Shown here piece after piece: positions 1-9,064 of a stretch of DNA of 9,759 nt. The translations under genes and the position numbers were made by a program. The notes under the pieces were generated by a model, which was not told the origin of the DNA, did not search any database, and saw only the letters and a list, made by a program, of their open reading frames with translations. The DNA is from Rhodobacteraceae bacterium UBA996 (lineage in GTDB: Bacteria; Pseudomonadota; Alphaproteobacteria; Rhodobacterales; Rhodobacteraceae), in contig DBBA01000103.1 of the NCBI GenBank assembly GCA_002291955.1, forward strand, positions 1 to 9,759, written 5' to 3'. Positions within the stretch are counted from its first letter, which is position 1; each line of letters begins with the position of its first letter.

Positions 1-1083
1 CCCCGTCACGATGACCGACCGGCCCGAGAAGTCCACGCGCTTGCCCAGCTGGTTCTGCCGGAACCGGCCCTGCTTGCCCTTCAGCATGTCGGACAGCGAT
101 TTCAGCGGGCGCTTGTTGGTGCCCGTGATGACGCGGCCGCGGCGGCCGTTGTCGAACAGCGCGTCCACCGCTTCCTGCAGCATCCGTTTCTCGTTGCGCA
201 CGATGATGTCAGGCGCGCGCAGTTCGATCAGCCGCTTCAGGCGGTTGTTGCGGTTGATGACCCGGCGGTACAGGTCGTTCAGGTCGGACGTGGCGAAGCG
301 GCCGCCGTCCAGCGGCACCAGCGGGCGCAGTTCCGGCGGGATCACCGGGATCACCGTCAGCACCATCCATTCCGGCCGGTTGCCCGATTCCAGGAAATTC
401 TCGACGATCTTCAGCCGCTTGATGATCTTCTTGGGCTTCAGTTCGCCGGTCGCTTCCTTCAGGTCCTCGCGCAGCTGGTCCGCCGTGGCCTCCAGGTCGA
501 TGTTGGCGAGCATCTTGCGGATCGCTTCCGCACCGATGTCGGCCTCGAACGCATCCGCCCCGTACTGGTCCTGCGCGTCGAGGAATTCCTCCTCGGTCAG
601 CAGCTGGCCATAGGTCAGGTCGGTCAGGCCGGGCTCGATGACGACATAGTTCTCGAAGTACAGGATCCGCTCCAGATCCCGCAGCGTCATGTCCAGCATC
701 AGGCCGATCCGGCTCGGCAGCGACTTCAGGAACCAGATGTGCGCGACCGGCGCGGCCAGCTCGATATGGCCCATGCGCTCGCGCCGGACCTTCTGGAGCG
801 TCACCTCCACCCCGCACTTCTCGCAGACGACGCCGCGATACTTCATGCGCTTGTACTTGCCGCACAGGCACTCGTAGTCCTTGATCGGCCCGAAGATGCG
901 CGCGCAGAACAGCCCGTCGCGTTCCGGCTTGAAGGTCCGGTAGTTGATCGTCTCGGGCTTCTTGATCTCGCCATAGGACCAGCTCAGGATCCGCTCCGGC
1001 GACGCGAGCGAGATCTTGATCTCGTCGAACGTCTTGGGCGCGGCGAGCGGGTTGAACGGGTTCGTCGTCAGTTCCTGGTTCAT
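1..1083 (-). CDS. rpoC: DNA-directed RNA polymerase subunit beta' (N-terminal part, truncated by window edge)
   Basis: This encodes the beta-prime subunit of RNA polymerase, which carries the catalytic Mg site and the clamp. Only the first 361 codons are in the window; the reading frame runs open off the left edge. I translated it from the ATG at 1081-1083, and it begins MNQELTTNPFNPLAAPKTFD. The clamp zinc-binding motif is visible as C72, C74, C87 and C90 (CLCGKYKR...CEKCGVEV). The switch-2/lid region (NRNNRLKRLIELRAPDIIVR, about 277-296) and the start of the active-site approach (GKRVDFSGRSVIVTG, 347-361) are also present. An AAGGA Shine-Dalgarno at 1091-1095 sits 7 nt before the start codon, which supports this start. 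The gene follows rpoB after a 69-nt gap and is surely co-transcribed with it. The active-site NADFDGD motif lies beyond the window, so the integrity of the full gene cannot be judged. Confidence 0.98.
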   Translation of the reverse strand, partial: MNQELTTNPFNPLAAPKTFDEIKISLASPERILSWSYGEIKKPETINYRTFKPERDGLFCARIFGPIKDYECLCGKYKRMKYRGVVCEKCGVEVTLQKVRRERMGHIELAAPVAHIWFLKSLPSRIGLMLDMTLRDLERILYFENYVVIEPGLTDLTYGQLLTEEEFLDAQDQYGADAFEADIGAEAIRKMLANIDLEATADQLREDLKEATGELKPKKIIKRLKIVENFLESGNRPEWMVLTVIPVIPPELRPLVPLDGGRFATSDLNDLYRRVINRNNRLKRLIELRAPDIIVRNEKRMLQEAVDALFDNGRRGRVITGTNKRPLKSLSDMLKGKQGRFRQNQLGKRVDFSGRSVIVTG

Positions 1084-1112
1084 CGTCTCATCCTTGAATG
1101 GAGCGGGAGGTG

Positions 1113-1132
1113 GGTGGGCACGGATGCCCACC
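1113..1132 (-). other. rpoB-rpoC intergenic hairpin
   Basis: On the minus strand a perfect 8-bp stem (GGTGGGCA / TGCCCACC) encloses the four-base loop TCCG, which fits the UNCG tetraloop pattern. It lies 20 nt after the rpoB stop and 29 nt before the rpoC start. No T-run follows, so it does not look like an intrinsic terminator. An mRNA-processing or stability role is possible, but this is inference. Confidence 0.5.
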
Positions 1133-1152
1133 GCGGGCGGTCGGCCCGAGGC

Positions 1153-5289
<4,137 letters not shown>

Positions 5290-5424
5290 CAGTGGAAAAC
5301 CCCGTCACGTCAGCGGCGCGTGTCCGCGGATCGGGCGTCCGCGGCCGCGCAGGCCAAGGGCAATGGCGAACCCATCCGCAAGGCGCCGCCCAACGCGCCT
5401 TTCCCGGTCCGCACACCTGCCCGA
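5290..5424 (-). promoter_or_regulatory. rpoB leader with two strong hairpins
   Basis: This is the 135-nt stretch between the large hairpin at 5425-5456 and the rpoB start. It holds two inverted repeats: a 7-bp stem at 5324-5330 / 5338-5344 (CCGCGGA / TCCGCGG, 7-nt loop) and a 7-bp stem at 5380-5386 / 5395-5401 (AAGGCGC / GCGCCTT, 8-nt loop). I see no convincing ORF here. The region would be the distal part of the rpoB 5' untranslated leader. Its structure may matter for translation or RNA stability, but no specific function can be read from the sequence. Confidence 0.45.
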
Positions 5425-5456
5425 CCAAAGCGCAGGCCCGCGGGCCCGCGCTTTGG
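5425..5456 (-). terminator. Large hairpin upstream of rpoB, candidate attenuator/terminator
   Basis: A 9-bp perfect outer stem (CCAAAGCGC / GCGCTTTGG) and a perfect inner palindrome at 5435-5446 are separated by one mismatch, giving a 32-nt hairpin. It begins 17 nt after the stop of the 28-codon ORF at 5474-5560. The three T's lie in the closing part of the stem (CTTTGG) and no long T-run follows, so termination would probably be partial. In E. coli a partial terminator in the rplL-rpoB gap reduces rpoBC transcription relative to the ribosomal genes; this hairpin sits in the corresponding place. Confidence 0.5.
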
Positions 5457-5473
5457 ACGATCAGGGGATCATG

Positions 5474-5560
5474 TCAGGCGGCAACCGACGCTGCCGGGGC
5501 CGGGGTCACGTCCGCGGATGCCGCGGGGTTCGCCTGGCTGAGAGCTTTCTCCGGGGTCAC
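5474..5560 (-). CDS. Possible small ORF, 28 codons, unknown function (leader peptide?)
   Basis: A GTG at 5558-5560 opens a 28-codon frame ending in TGA at 5474-5476. The product would begin MTPEKALSQANP and end PAPAASVAA. A good Shine-Dalgarno, AAGGGA at 5568-5573, sits 7 nt before the GTG. A promoter-like pair lies about 50 nt upstream (5612-5640) and a strong hairpin 17 nt downstream (5425-5456), so all parts of a small gene are in place. The peptide is half alanine and proline (10 Ala and 4 Pro of 28), which is also what random GC-rich DNA yields, and I recognise no domain, signal peptide or membrane segment. It could be a real small protein, a leader peptide that couples translation to attenuation ahead of rpoB, or chance. 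I infer; nothing in the family record known to me supports it. Confidence 0.35.
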   Translation of the reverse strand: MTPEKALSQANPAASADVTPAPAASVAA

Positions 5561-5611
5561 GGAAAAATCCCTTGGGTGCCGTGATTCGGCAGATGGATTG
5601 CAAGAGTGCGC

Positions 5612-5640
5612 TGGATAGCGCCCCGATGTCGCCTGCGCAA
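5612..5640 (-). promoter_or_regulatory. Candidate sigma-70 promoter between rplL and rpoB
   Basis: On the minus strand TTGCGC (5635-5640) and TATCCA (5612-5617) are separated by exactly 17 nt. This fits a housekeeping-sigma promoter of an alphaproteobacterium, where the -10 box is often degenerate. The start point would be near 5605, giving a leader of about 315 nt before rpoB that contains the small ORF and three hairpins. It would allow rpoBC to be expressed apart from rplJL. Confidence 0.45.
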
Positions 5641-5699
5641 GGCGTATTCCGCCCGACACGGGGGGCGGGGCCGTTTTCCCGGTCCGCCGGGCAGGGGCA

Positions 5700-5725
5700 G
5701 GCCGCACCGGACACCCGGCGCGGCC
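5700..5725 (-). other. Strong hairpin directly after rplL
   Basis: On the minus strand an 11-bp RNA stem (GGCCGCGCCGG / CCGGUGCGGCC, one G-U pair) closes a four-base GUGU loop, starting 14 nt after the rplL stop codon. It lacks a T-run (followed by TGCCCCTGCC), so it is not a standard intrinsic terminator. It could stabilise the 3' end of the rplJL message, serve as an RNase III site, or pause polymerase. A smaller 5-bp stem lies just beyond it at 5678-5691. Confidence 0.5.
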
Positions 5726-5739
5726 CACCGATTGCAGGG

Positions 5740-6117
5740 TCAGACGACCTCGACCTCGGCGCCGGCACCGGCCAGCTTGCCCTTGATGTCCTCGGCTTCG
5801 GTCTTGGACACGGCTTCCTTGACCTTGCCACCGGCTTCCACCAGGTCCTTGGCCTCTTTCAGGCCCAGACCGGTGATCGCGCGGACTTCCTTGATCACGT
5901 TGATCTTGTTGGGACCTGCGTTCTTCAGCACGACGTCGAACTCGGTCTTCTCCTCGACCGCTTCCGCCGGGGCGGCAGCCGCCGGGCCGGCCATCATGAC
6001 CGCGCCACCGGCGGCGGGCTCGATGCCGTACTTGTCCTTCAGGATCGTCTTCAGTTCCTGGGCCTGCAGCAGCGTGAGGTTCACGATGTCTTCGGCCAGC
6101 TTGTTCAGATCAGCCAT
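5740..6117 (-). CDS. rplL: 50S ribosomal protein L7/L12
   Basis: This is the stalk protein of the large subunit, bound as dimers to L10, which recruits and stimulates the translational GTPases (EF-Tu, EF-G, IF2, RF3). It has 125 residues, normal for the family (E. coli 120). The N-terminal dimerisation domain is residues 1-32. A flexible Ala/Gly-rich hinge follows at about 35-53 (PAAGGAV...PAAAAPAEA). The globular C-terminal domain (58-125) contains the factor-binding surface VIKEVRAITGLGLKEAKDLVE (74-94). The ATG at 6115-6117 is preceded by a purine-rich GGAAGAGAG. rplJ ends 72 nt upstream, so the two form one unit, as expected for proteins made in a fixed ratio. The protein is complete and ordinary. 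Confidence 0.99.
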   Translation of the reverse strand: MADLNKLAEDIVNLTLLQAQELKTILKDKYGIEPAAGGAVMMAGPAAAAPAEAVEEKTEFDVVLKNAGPNKINVIKEVRAITGLGLKEAKDLVEAGGKVKEAVSKTEAEDIKGKLAGAGAEVEVV

Positions 6118-6189
6118 TTCTCTCTTCCGTTCCTAGATGGGGTGTCCAACGAATGCCGTGTCCGGCACCACGCAGGGTCTCTCGGTTGC

Positions 6190-6705
6190 TCAGGCCGCGT
6201 GCCGTTCCTCGATCGTCTTGAGGATGCCCGCGATGTTCGCGGCAGGTGCGCCAATGGCCCCGGCAAGCTGTGCCGCCGGCGCGCCGATGCAGGCGACGAC
6301 GGAAGCAATGAGCTCCTCGCGCGACGGCATCGTTGCGACGGCCTTCACACCGGCCGGGTCCAGCGCCGTCCCGCCCATCGCCCCGCCAAGGATCACGAAC
6401 TTGTCGTTCGTCTTGGCATAGGCGTCCGCGACCTTGGCAGCTGCCACGGGGTCTTCGGAATAGGCAAGAACGGTCATGCCCGTGAGGAGAGAGGCGATCG
6501 GTGCGTTCGGCGTCCCCTCGAGGGCGATCTTGGCGAGCCTGTTCTTGGCGACGCGCACAGACCCGCCAACCTCGCGCATGCGCGCGCGGAGGGTCTGCAT
6601 CTCGGCAACCGTGAGACCTGCGTAGTGTGCGACCACGACCACGCCAGAGCTTTCGAAGATCTGGCCGAGTTCCTCGACCACTTTCTCTTTCTGGGCTCTA
6701 TCCAC
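6190..6705 (-). CDS. rplJ: 50S ribosomal protein L10 (GTG start)
   Basis: L10 forms the base of the ribosomal stalk: its N-terminal domain binds 23S rRNA with L11, and its C-terminal helix holds the L7/L12 dimers. I place the start at the GTG at 6703-6705, giving 171 residues (VDRAQKEKVVEELGQIF...), because family members begin here and GGAG at 6713-6716 lies 7 nt upstream. The frame stays open for another 79 codons upstream, but that extension is unlike L10. Visible family features are the hydrophobic strand GVVVVAHYAGLTVAEM (21-36), VRVAKNRLAKIAL (50-62) and the C-terminal helix. That helix holds two near-identical segments, IGAPAAQLAG (140-149) and IGAPAANIAG (151-160), and probably binds several L7/L12 dimers (inferred from related L10 proteins). 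L10, alone or with L7/L12, represses its own mRNA in many bacteria, so the structured leader upstream is the expected control site. Confidence 0.97.
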   Translation of the reverse strand: MDRAQKEKVVEELGQIFESSGVVVVAHYAGLTVAEMQTLRARMREVGGSVRVAKNRLAKIALEGTPNAPIASLLTGMTVLAYSEDPVAAAKVADAYAKTNDKFVILGGAMGGTALDPAGVKAVATMPSREELIASVVACIGAPAAQLAGAIGAPAANIAGILKTIEERHAA

Positions 6706-6935
6706 AGTTTCGCTCCAAGTGATGGAGGTGTGACCCTCCGGCTCGATTTCGCCGGGCCAAAGGCCCGACGAGCGGGTCCTTACGGGTCCTTCCCAATATC
6801 GCCCCCCTGCGCGCCCGAAGGCATCGCAGCGGATGGAATTGTTCATTTCCCGTCTCGGGCAGGATTTATGTCTGTCGACACCCGCCGTCTCGGACGTATC
6901 CGGCCCCGCGGCGACTCGCGCAGCGGTCCCGGACG
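6706..6935 (-). promoter_or_regulatory. rplJ leader, probable L10 autoregulatory region
   Basis: This is the region just upstream of rplJ, about 230 nt if transcription starts after the candidate promoter at 6940-6968. Several structures are visible on the minus strand. TGGAG (containing the rplJ Shine-Dalgarno, 6713-6717) pairs perfectly with CTCCA (6723-6727) across a 5-nt loop. The same CCTCC (6724-6728) can instead pair with GGAGG (6735-6739). A 6-bp stem CGGGCC/GGCCCG with loop TTT lies at 6753-6767. A tandem repeat of AAGGACCCG occupies 6773-6781 and 6783-6791. A 9-bp direct repeat CCGAGACGG is at 6850-6858 and 6885-6893. In characterised bacteria the L10 leader binds L10-L7/L12 to repress rplJL. 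I cannot match this sequence base by base to a known L10-leader model. Confidence 0.55.
6773..6791 (-). repeat. Tandem AAGGACCCG repeat in rplJ leader
   Basis: On the minus strand AAGGACCCG occurs twice with one T between the copies (10-nt period), ending 67 nt before the rplJ start. Each copy includes a Shine-Dalgarno-like AAGGA, but no start codon follows at a usable distance. It may be part of the L10-binding structure or a ribosome stand-by element; either is a guess. Confidence 0.5.
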
Positions 6936-6939
6936 GGGG

Positions 6940-6968
6940 CACGTAGTCCGTTTTCGGCGCGGGGGCAA
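6940..6968 (-). promoter_or_regulatory. Candidate promoter for rplJL
   Basis: On the minus strand TTGCCC (6963-6968) and TACGTG (6940-6945) are separated by 17 nt. The match is moderate. The position, between the terminator-like hairpin after rplA and the structured rplJ leader, makes a separate rplJL promoter reasonable and predicts a start near 6933. Confidence 0.3.
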
Positions 6969-7000
6969 GCGGGTTCCGCGCGCTGTGTTCGCTCGCGCGC

Positions 7001-7097
7001 CTCTCCCCCCTCCCCTCTCCCGCGGGGAGAGGGGGGCCGCGACGCTCGTCAGTTGGCGCTTCACCTCTCCGCCCCGGAGAGGGGAGAGGGGAGAGGT
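7001..7097 (-). repeat. Palindromic GGGAGAGG-type repeat cluster in rplA-rplJ gap
   Basis: Two related hairpins built from the same G/A-rich word lie 29 nt apart. The first is a 10-bp stem, CCCCTCTCCC (7012-7021) with GGGAGAGGGG (7025-7034), around a 3-nt loop. The second is a 7-bp stem, CCTCTCC (7064-7070) with GGAGAGG (7076-7082), around a 5-nt loop; ACCTCTCC can alternatively pair with GGAGAGGT at 7090-7097. The right arm of the second is a tandem of AGAGGGG with a 7-nt period (7078-7096). Elements with CTCTCCCC...GGGGAGAG arms are commonly scattered through proteobacterial intergenic regions, so this may be a copy of a dispersed repeat. The window has no other copy to compare. Confidence 0.6.
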
Positions 7098-7112
7098 TCC
7101 AGTGTCTCCCCG

Positions 7113-7146
7113 AAACGGAAACGGGGCAGGCCCTGCGACCCGCCCC
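7113..7146 (-). terminator. Terminator-like hairpin after rplA
   Basis: On the minus strand GGGGCGGG (7139-7146) pairs with CCTGCCCC (7123-7130), 8 bp with one G-T, around an 8-nt loop. It is followed by GTTTCCGTTT (7113-7122), a broken T-rich tail. It lies 36 nt after the rplA stop. It could end or attenuate the rplKA transcript before the separately promoted rplJL. A G+C palindrome (GCCCCCGCGGGGGC, 7160-7173) sits between it and rplA. Confidence 0.4.
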
Positions 7147-7181
7147 GCCCGAAAGTCACGCCCCCGCGGGGGCCGCACGCA

Positions 7182-7877
7182 TCAGCCGTTGATGCGCGCC
7201 GGGTCGATCGACACGCCCGGGCCCATCGTGGACGACAGCGCGATGCGCTTGACATAGGTGCCCTTGGCCCCCGTCGGCCGGGCCTTCTGGATCGCGTCGA
7301 TGAACGCGCGCACGTTCTCGGCGATCTTCGCCTCGTCGAAGCTGACCTTGCCGACACCGGCGTGGATGATCCCGGCCTTCTCGACCTTGAACGTCACCTG
7401 CCCGCCCTTGGCGGCGCGCACGGCCTCGCCCACGTCCATCGTCACGGTGCCGATCTTGGGGTTCGGCATCAGGTTGCGCGGCCCCAGGATCTTGCCCAGA
7501 CGGCCGACCAGCGGCATCAGGTCCGGCGTGGCGATGCAGCGGTCGAACTCGATCTTCCCGCCCTGGATCGTCTCCATCAGGTCCTCGGCACCCACGATGT
7601 CGGCACCCGCGGCCTTGGCCTCGTCGGCCTTGGCGCCGCGCGCGAACACCGCCACGCGCACCGTCTTGCCGGTGCCGTTGGGCAGGTTGACCGACCCGCG
7701 GACCATCTGGTCCGCATGGCGCGGATCGACGCCCAGGTTGATCGCCAGTTCCACCGTCTCGTCGAACTTGGCGCTCGCCGCCTTCTTCACCAGCGCGATG
7801 GCTTCCTCGACCGTGACCTGGCCCTTGTCCTCGACCTGGGCGCGCGCGGCCGTGATGCGCTTTGCAAGCTTTGCCAT
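7182..7877 (-). CDS. rplA: 50S ribosomal protein L1
   Basis: L1 binds 23S rRNA at the mobile L1 stalk and helps move deacylated tRNA out of the E site. In many bacteria it also represses its own operon by binding the L11 leader. It has 231 residues, close to the E. coli 234. The family signature is clear at 125-146 (GRLGKILGPRNLMPNPKIGT plus VT). Domain I is split around the central domain II as usual, and the C-terminus ends GPGVSIDPARING. The ATG at 7875-7877 is only 4 nt after the rplK stop codon. Its Shine-Dalgarno AAGGGA (7885-7890) is inside the last codons of rplK, which suggests translational coupling. The protein is complete and normal. Confidence 0.99.
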   Translation of the reverse strand: MAKLAKRITAARAQVEDKGQVTVEEAIALVKKAASAKFDETVELAINLGVDPRHADQMVRGSVNLPNGTGKTVRVAVFARGAKADEAKAAGADIVGAEDLMETIQGGKIEFDRCIATPDLMPLVGRLGKILGPRNLMPNPKIGTVTMDVGEAVRAAKGGQVTFKVEKAGIIHAGVGKVSFDEAKIAENVRAFIDAIQKARPTGAKGTYVKRIALSSTMGPGVSIDPARING

Positions 7878-7881
7878 GGCG

Positions 7882-8334
7882 TTATCCCTTCACCTCGATA
7901 CCGGCCGACTTGGCCGAACCCAGGATGATCTGCATCGCCGCCTCGACCGAGTTGGCGTTCAGGTCCTTCATCTTGGCCATGGCGATCTCGCGCACCTGCG
8001 CCACCGTCACCGTGCCCGCCACCTCGTGGCCCGGCTTCAGCGACCCCTTGGGGCGGTTGCGCTTGCCCACGGGCTTCAGCCCCGCCGCCTTCTTCAGGAA
8101 ATAGGACGCCGGCGGCGTCTTCAGTTCCAGCGTGAACGACTTGTCGGCGTAGTAGGTGATGATCACCGGCGTCGGCGCGCCGGGTTCCAGATCGGCGGTC
8201 TTGGCGTTGAATTCCTTCACGAACGCCATGATGTTGATGCCGCGCTGACCGAGCGCCGGACCCACCGGCGGCGACGGGTTCGCCTGCCCCGCCTTCACCT
8301 GCAGCTTCAGGCTGCCCATTACCTTCTTGGCCAT
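7882..8334 (-). CDS. rplK: 50S ribosomal protein L11
   Basis: L11 forms the GTPase-associated centre with 23S rRNA helices 43/44. It is the site of thiostrepton action and is needed for RelA activation in the stringent response. It has 150 residues, slightly longer than the 142 of E. coli. The proline-rich N-terminal domain (QANPSPPVGPALGQRGINI, 17-35) and the C-terminal RNA-binding domain with VREIAMAKMKDLNANSVEAA (114-133) are intact. The ATG at 8332-8334 has GGGAG at 8343-8347, 8 nt upstream. It is separated from nusG by 107 nt and almost touches rplA. Confidence 0.99.
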   Translation of the reverse strand: MAKKVMGSLKLQVKAGQANPSPPVGPALGQRGINIMAFVKEFNAKTADLEPGAPTPVIITYYADKSFTLELKTPPASYFLKKAAGLKPVGKRNRPKGSLKPGHEVAGTVTVAQVREIAMAKMKDLNANSVEAAMQIILGSAKSAGIEVKG

Positions 8335-8360
8335 CTGGCCGTCTCCCTTTCACCTGCGCG

Positions 8361-8420
8361 CGGGGATCGCGACCCCGGCGGTTTCGCGGTTGAGTGGTCC
8401 GGCCCCGGGGCGCGCCCCGG
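8361..8420 (-). other. nusG-rplK intergenic hairpins (possible rplK leader)
   Basis: The 107-nt nusG-rplK gap contains a 16-nt perfect palindrome, CCGGGGCGCGCCCCGG (8405-8420), able to form a 6-bp stem with a CGCG loop. A second inverted repeat, CGGGG / CCCCG (8361-8365 / 8373-8377), has a 7-nt loop. Neither is followed by a T-run, so I do not call terminators. In E. coli L1 represses rplKA through a leader mimic of its rRNA site; a similar target could be here, but I cannot identify it. Confidence 0.35.
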
Positions 8421-8441
8421 ATACCTCCCACGCGGCTTCAT

Positions 8442-8975
8442 TCAGGTCTGCTTGCTGACCTGCGTGAATTCCAGTTCGACCGGGGTGGCCCGGCCAAAGA
8501 TCGACACCGACACCTTCAGGCGCTGGTTGTCCTCGTCCACTTCCTCGACGGCGCCATCGAAGCCCTCGAACGGGCCGTCCGACACCTTGACCTTCTCGCC
8601 GATCTCGAACCGGATCAGCGTGCGCGGCGCCTCCTGGCCTTCCTCGACGCGGCCCAGGATCGCCTCGACCTCGCCCTCGCGCATCGGCATCGGGCGGCCC
8701 TGCGGACCCAGGAAGCCGGTCACCCGGTTGATCGAGTTGATCAGATGATAGCCGCGGTCCGACATCTCCATCTTGACCAGCACATAGCCCGGCATGAACC
8801 GGCGCTCGGTGGTCACCTTCTTGCCGCGGCGGATCTCGATGACCTCCTCGGTCGGAACGAGGACCTCCTCGATCTCGTCCTGCAGGCCCTTCTCGGCCAC
8901 GGTCGTGCGGATCTGCTCGGCCACCTTCTTCTCGAAGTTCGAGAGAACGCTTACCGAATACCACCGTTTCGCCAT
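8442..8975 (-). CDS. nusG: Transcription termination/antitermination protein NusG
   Basis: NusG binds the beta-prime clamp helices of RNA polymerase, modulates pausing, and links polymerase to Rho or to the ribosome (S10). It has 177 residues, like E. coli (181). I start it at the ATG at 8973-8975 (MAKRWYSVSVLSNFEKKVAE), which matches the family N-terminus; a frame-open extension of 12 codons to an upstream ATG at 9009-9011 is unlikely. The NGN domain covers about 4-115 with FMPGYVLVKMEM (60-71) and a VTGFLG segment (85-90). The C-terminal KOW domain is about 123-177 (FEIGEKVKVSDGPFEGFDGAVEEV then the NRLKVSV-like strand QRLKVSVSIFGRATPVEL). AGGCGG lies 3 nt before the start and a stronger AGGAAGG further up. 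It follows secE after 166 nt that include a promoter-like and a terminator-like element. Confidence 0.98.
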   Translation of the reverse strand: MAKRWYSVSVLSNFEKKVAEQIRTTVAEKGLQDEIEEVLVPTEEVIEIRRGKKVTTERRFMPGYVLVKMEMSDRGYHLINSINRVTGFLGPQGRPMPMREGEVEAILGRVEEGQEAPRTLIRFEIGEKVKVSDGPFEGFDGAVEEVDEDNQRLKVSVSIFGRATPVELEFTQVSKQT

Positions 8976-9009
8976 CGTCCGCCTAGCCTTCCTGCCTTCG
9001 GTCCCCCGC

Positions 9010-9046
9010 AAAAGAAAATCGGCGTGCGACTCAACCGGCGCACGCC
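9010..9046 (-). terminator. Intrinsic-terminator-like element between secE and nusG
   Basis: On the minus strand an 8-bp perfect stem (GGCGTGCG, 9039-9046; CGCACGCC, 9021-9028) with a 10-nt loop is followed at once by GATTTTCTTTTGC (9010-9020 and beyond). This is the best stem plus T-run in the window. Its T-tract ends 34 nt before the nusG start codon, leaving almost no room for a promoter in between. It therefore either attenuates read-through from secE into nusG or acts on the short leader from the candidate promoter at 9065-9093. Confidence 0.6.
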
Positions 9047-9064
9047 TTGGGGGAAGTGCTGGGT

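Noticed and set aside
209..871. A minus-strand frame of 220 codons within rpoC
   Set aside because: It is a shifted frame inside the rpoC coding sequence, which itself is open to the window edge in another frame with clear RpoC motifs.
5678..5691. CCCGG-TCCG-CCGGG stem beside TTTT as a terminator
   Set aside because: The TTTT (5674-5677) reads as AAAA on the transcribed minus strand, so it cannot serve as a T-run there; no gene on the plus strand ends here.
6154..6167. Small TGCCG/CGGCA hairpin in the rplJ-rplL gap
   Set aside because: Only 5 bp with a 4-nt loop and no T-run; stems of this size are expected by chance in GC-rich DNA.
6706..6942. A 79-codon N-terminal extension of rplJ (ATG at 6940-6942, another in-frame ATG at 6844-6846)
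   Set aside because: L10 proteins start at the DRAQKEKV segment. The GTG at 6703-6705 has its own Shine-Dalgarno, and the extension is low-complexity and covers the leader structures and the candidate promoter.
5572..8748. Two further long plus-strand frames (5572-7257 and 7258-8748)
   Set aside because: They run opposite rplL, rplJ, rplA, rplK and part of nusG and cross their intergenic hairpins. The translations have no family resemblance.
8976..9011. A 12-codon N-terminal extension of nusG
   Set aside because: MAKRWYSV is the family start, and the extension (MRGTEGRKARRT) is unlike NusG and touches the T-run of the terminator-like element.
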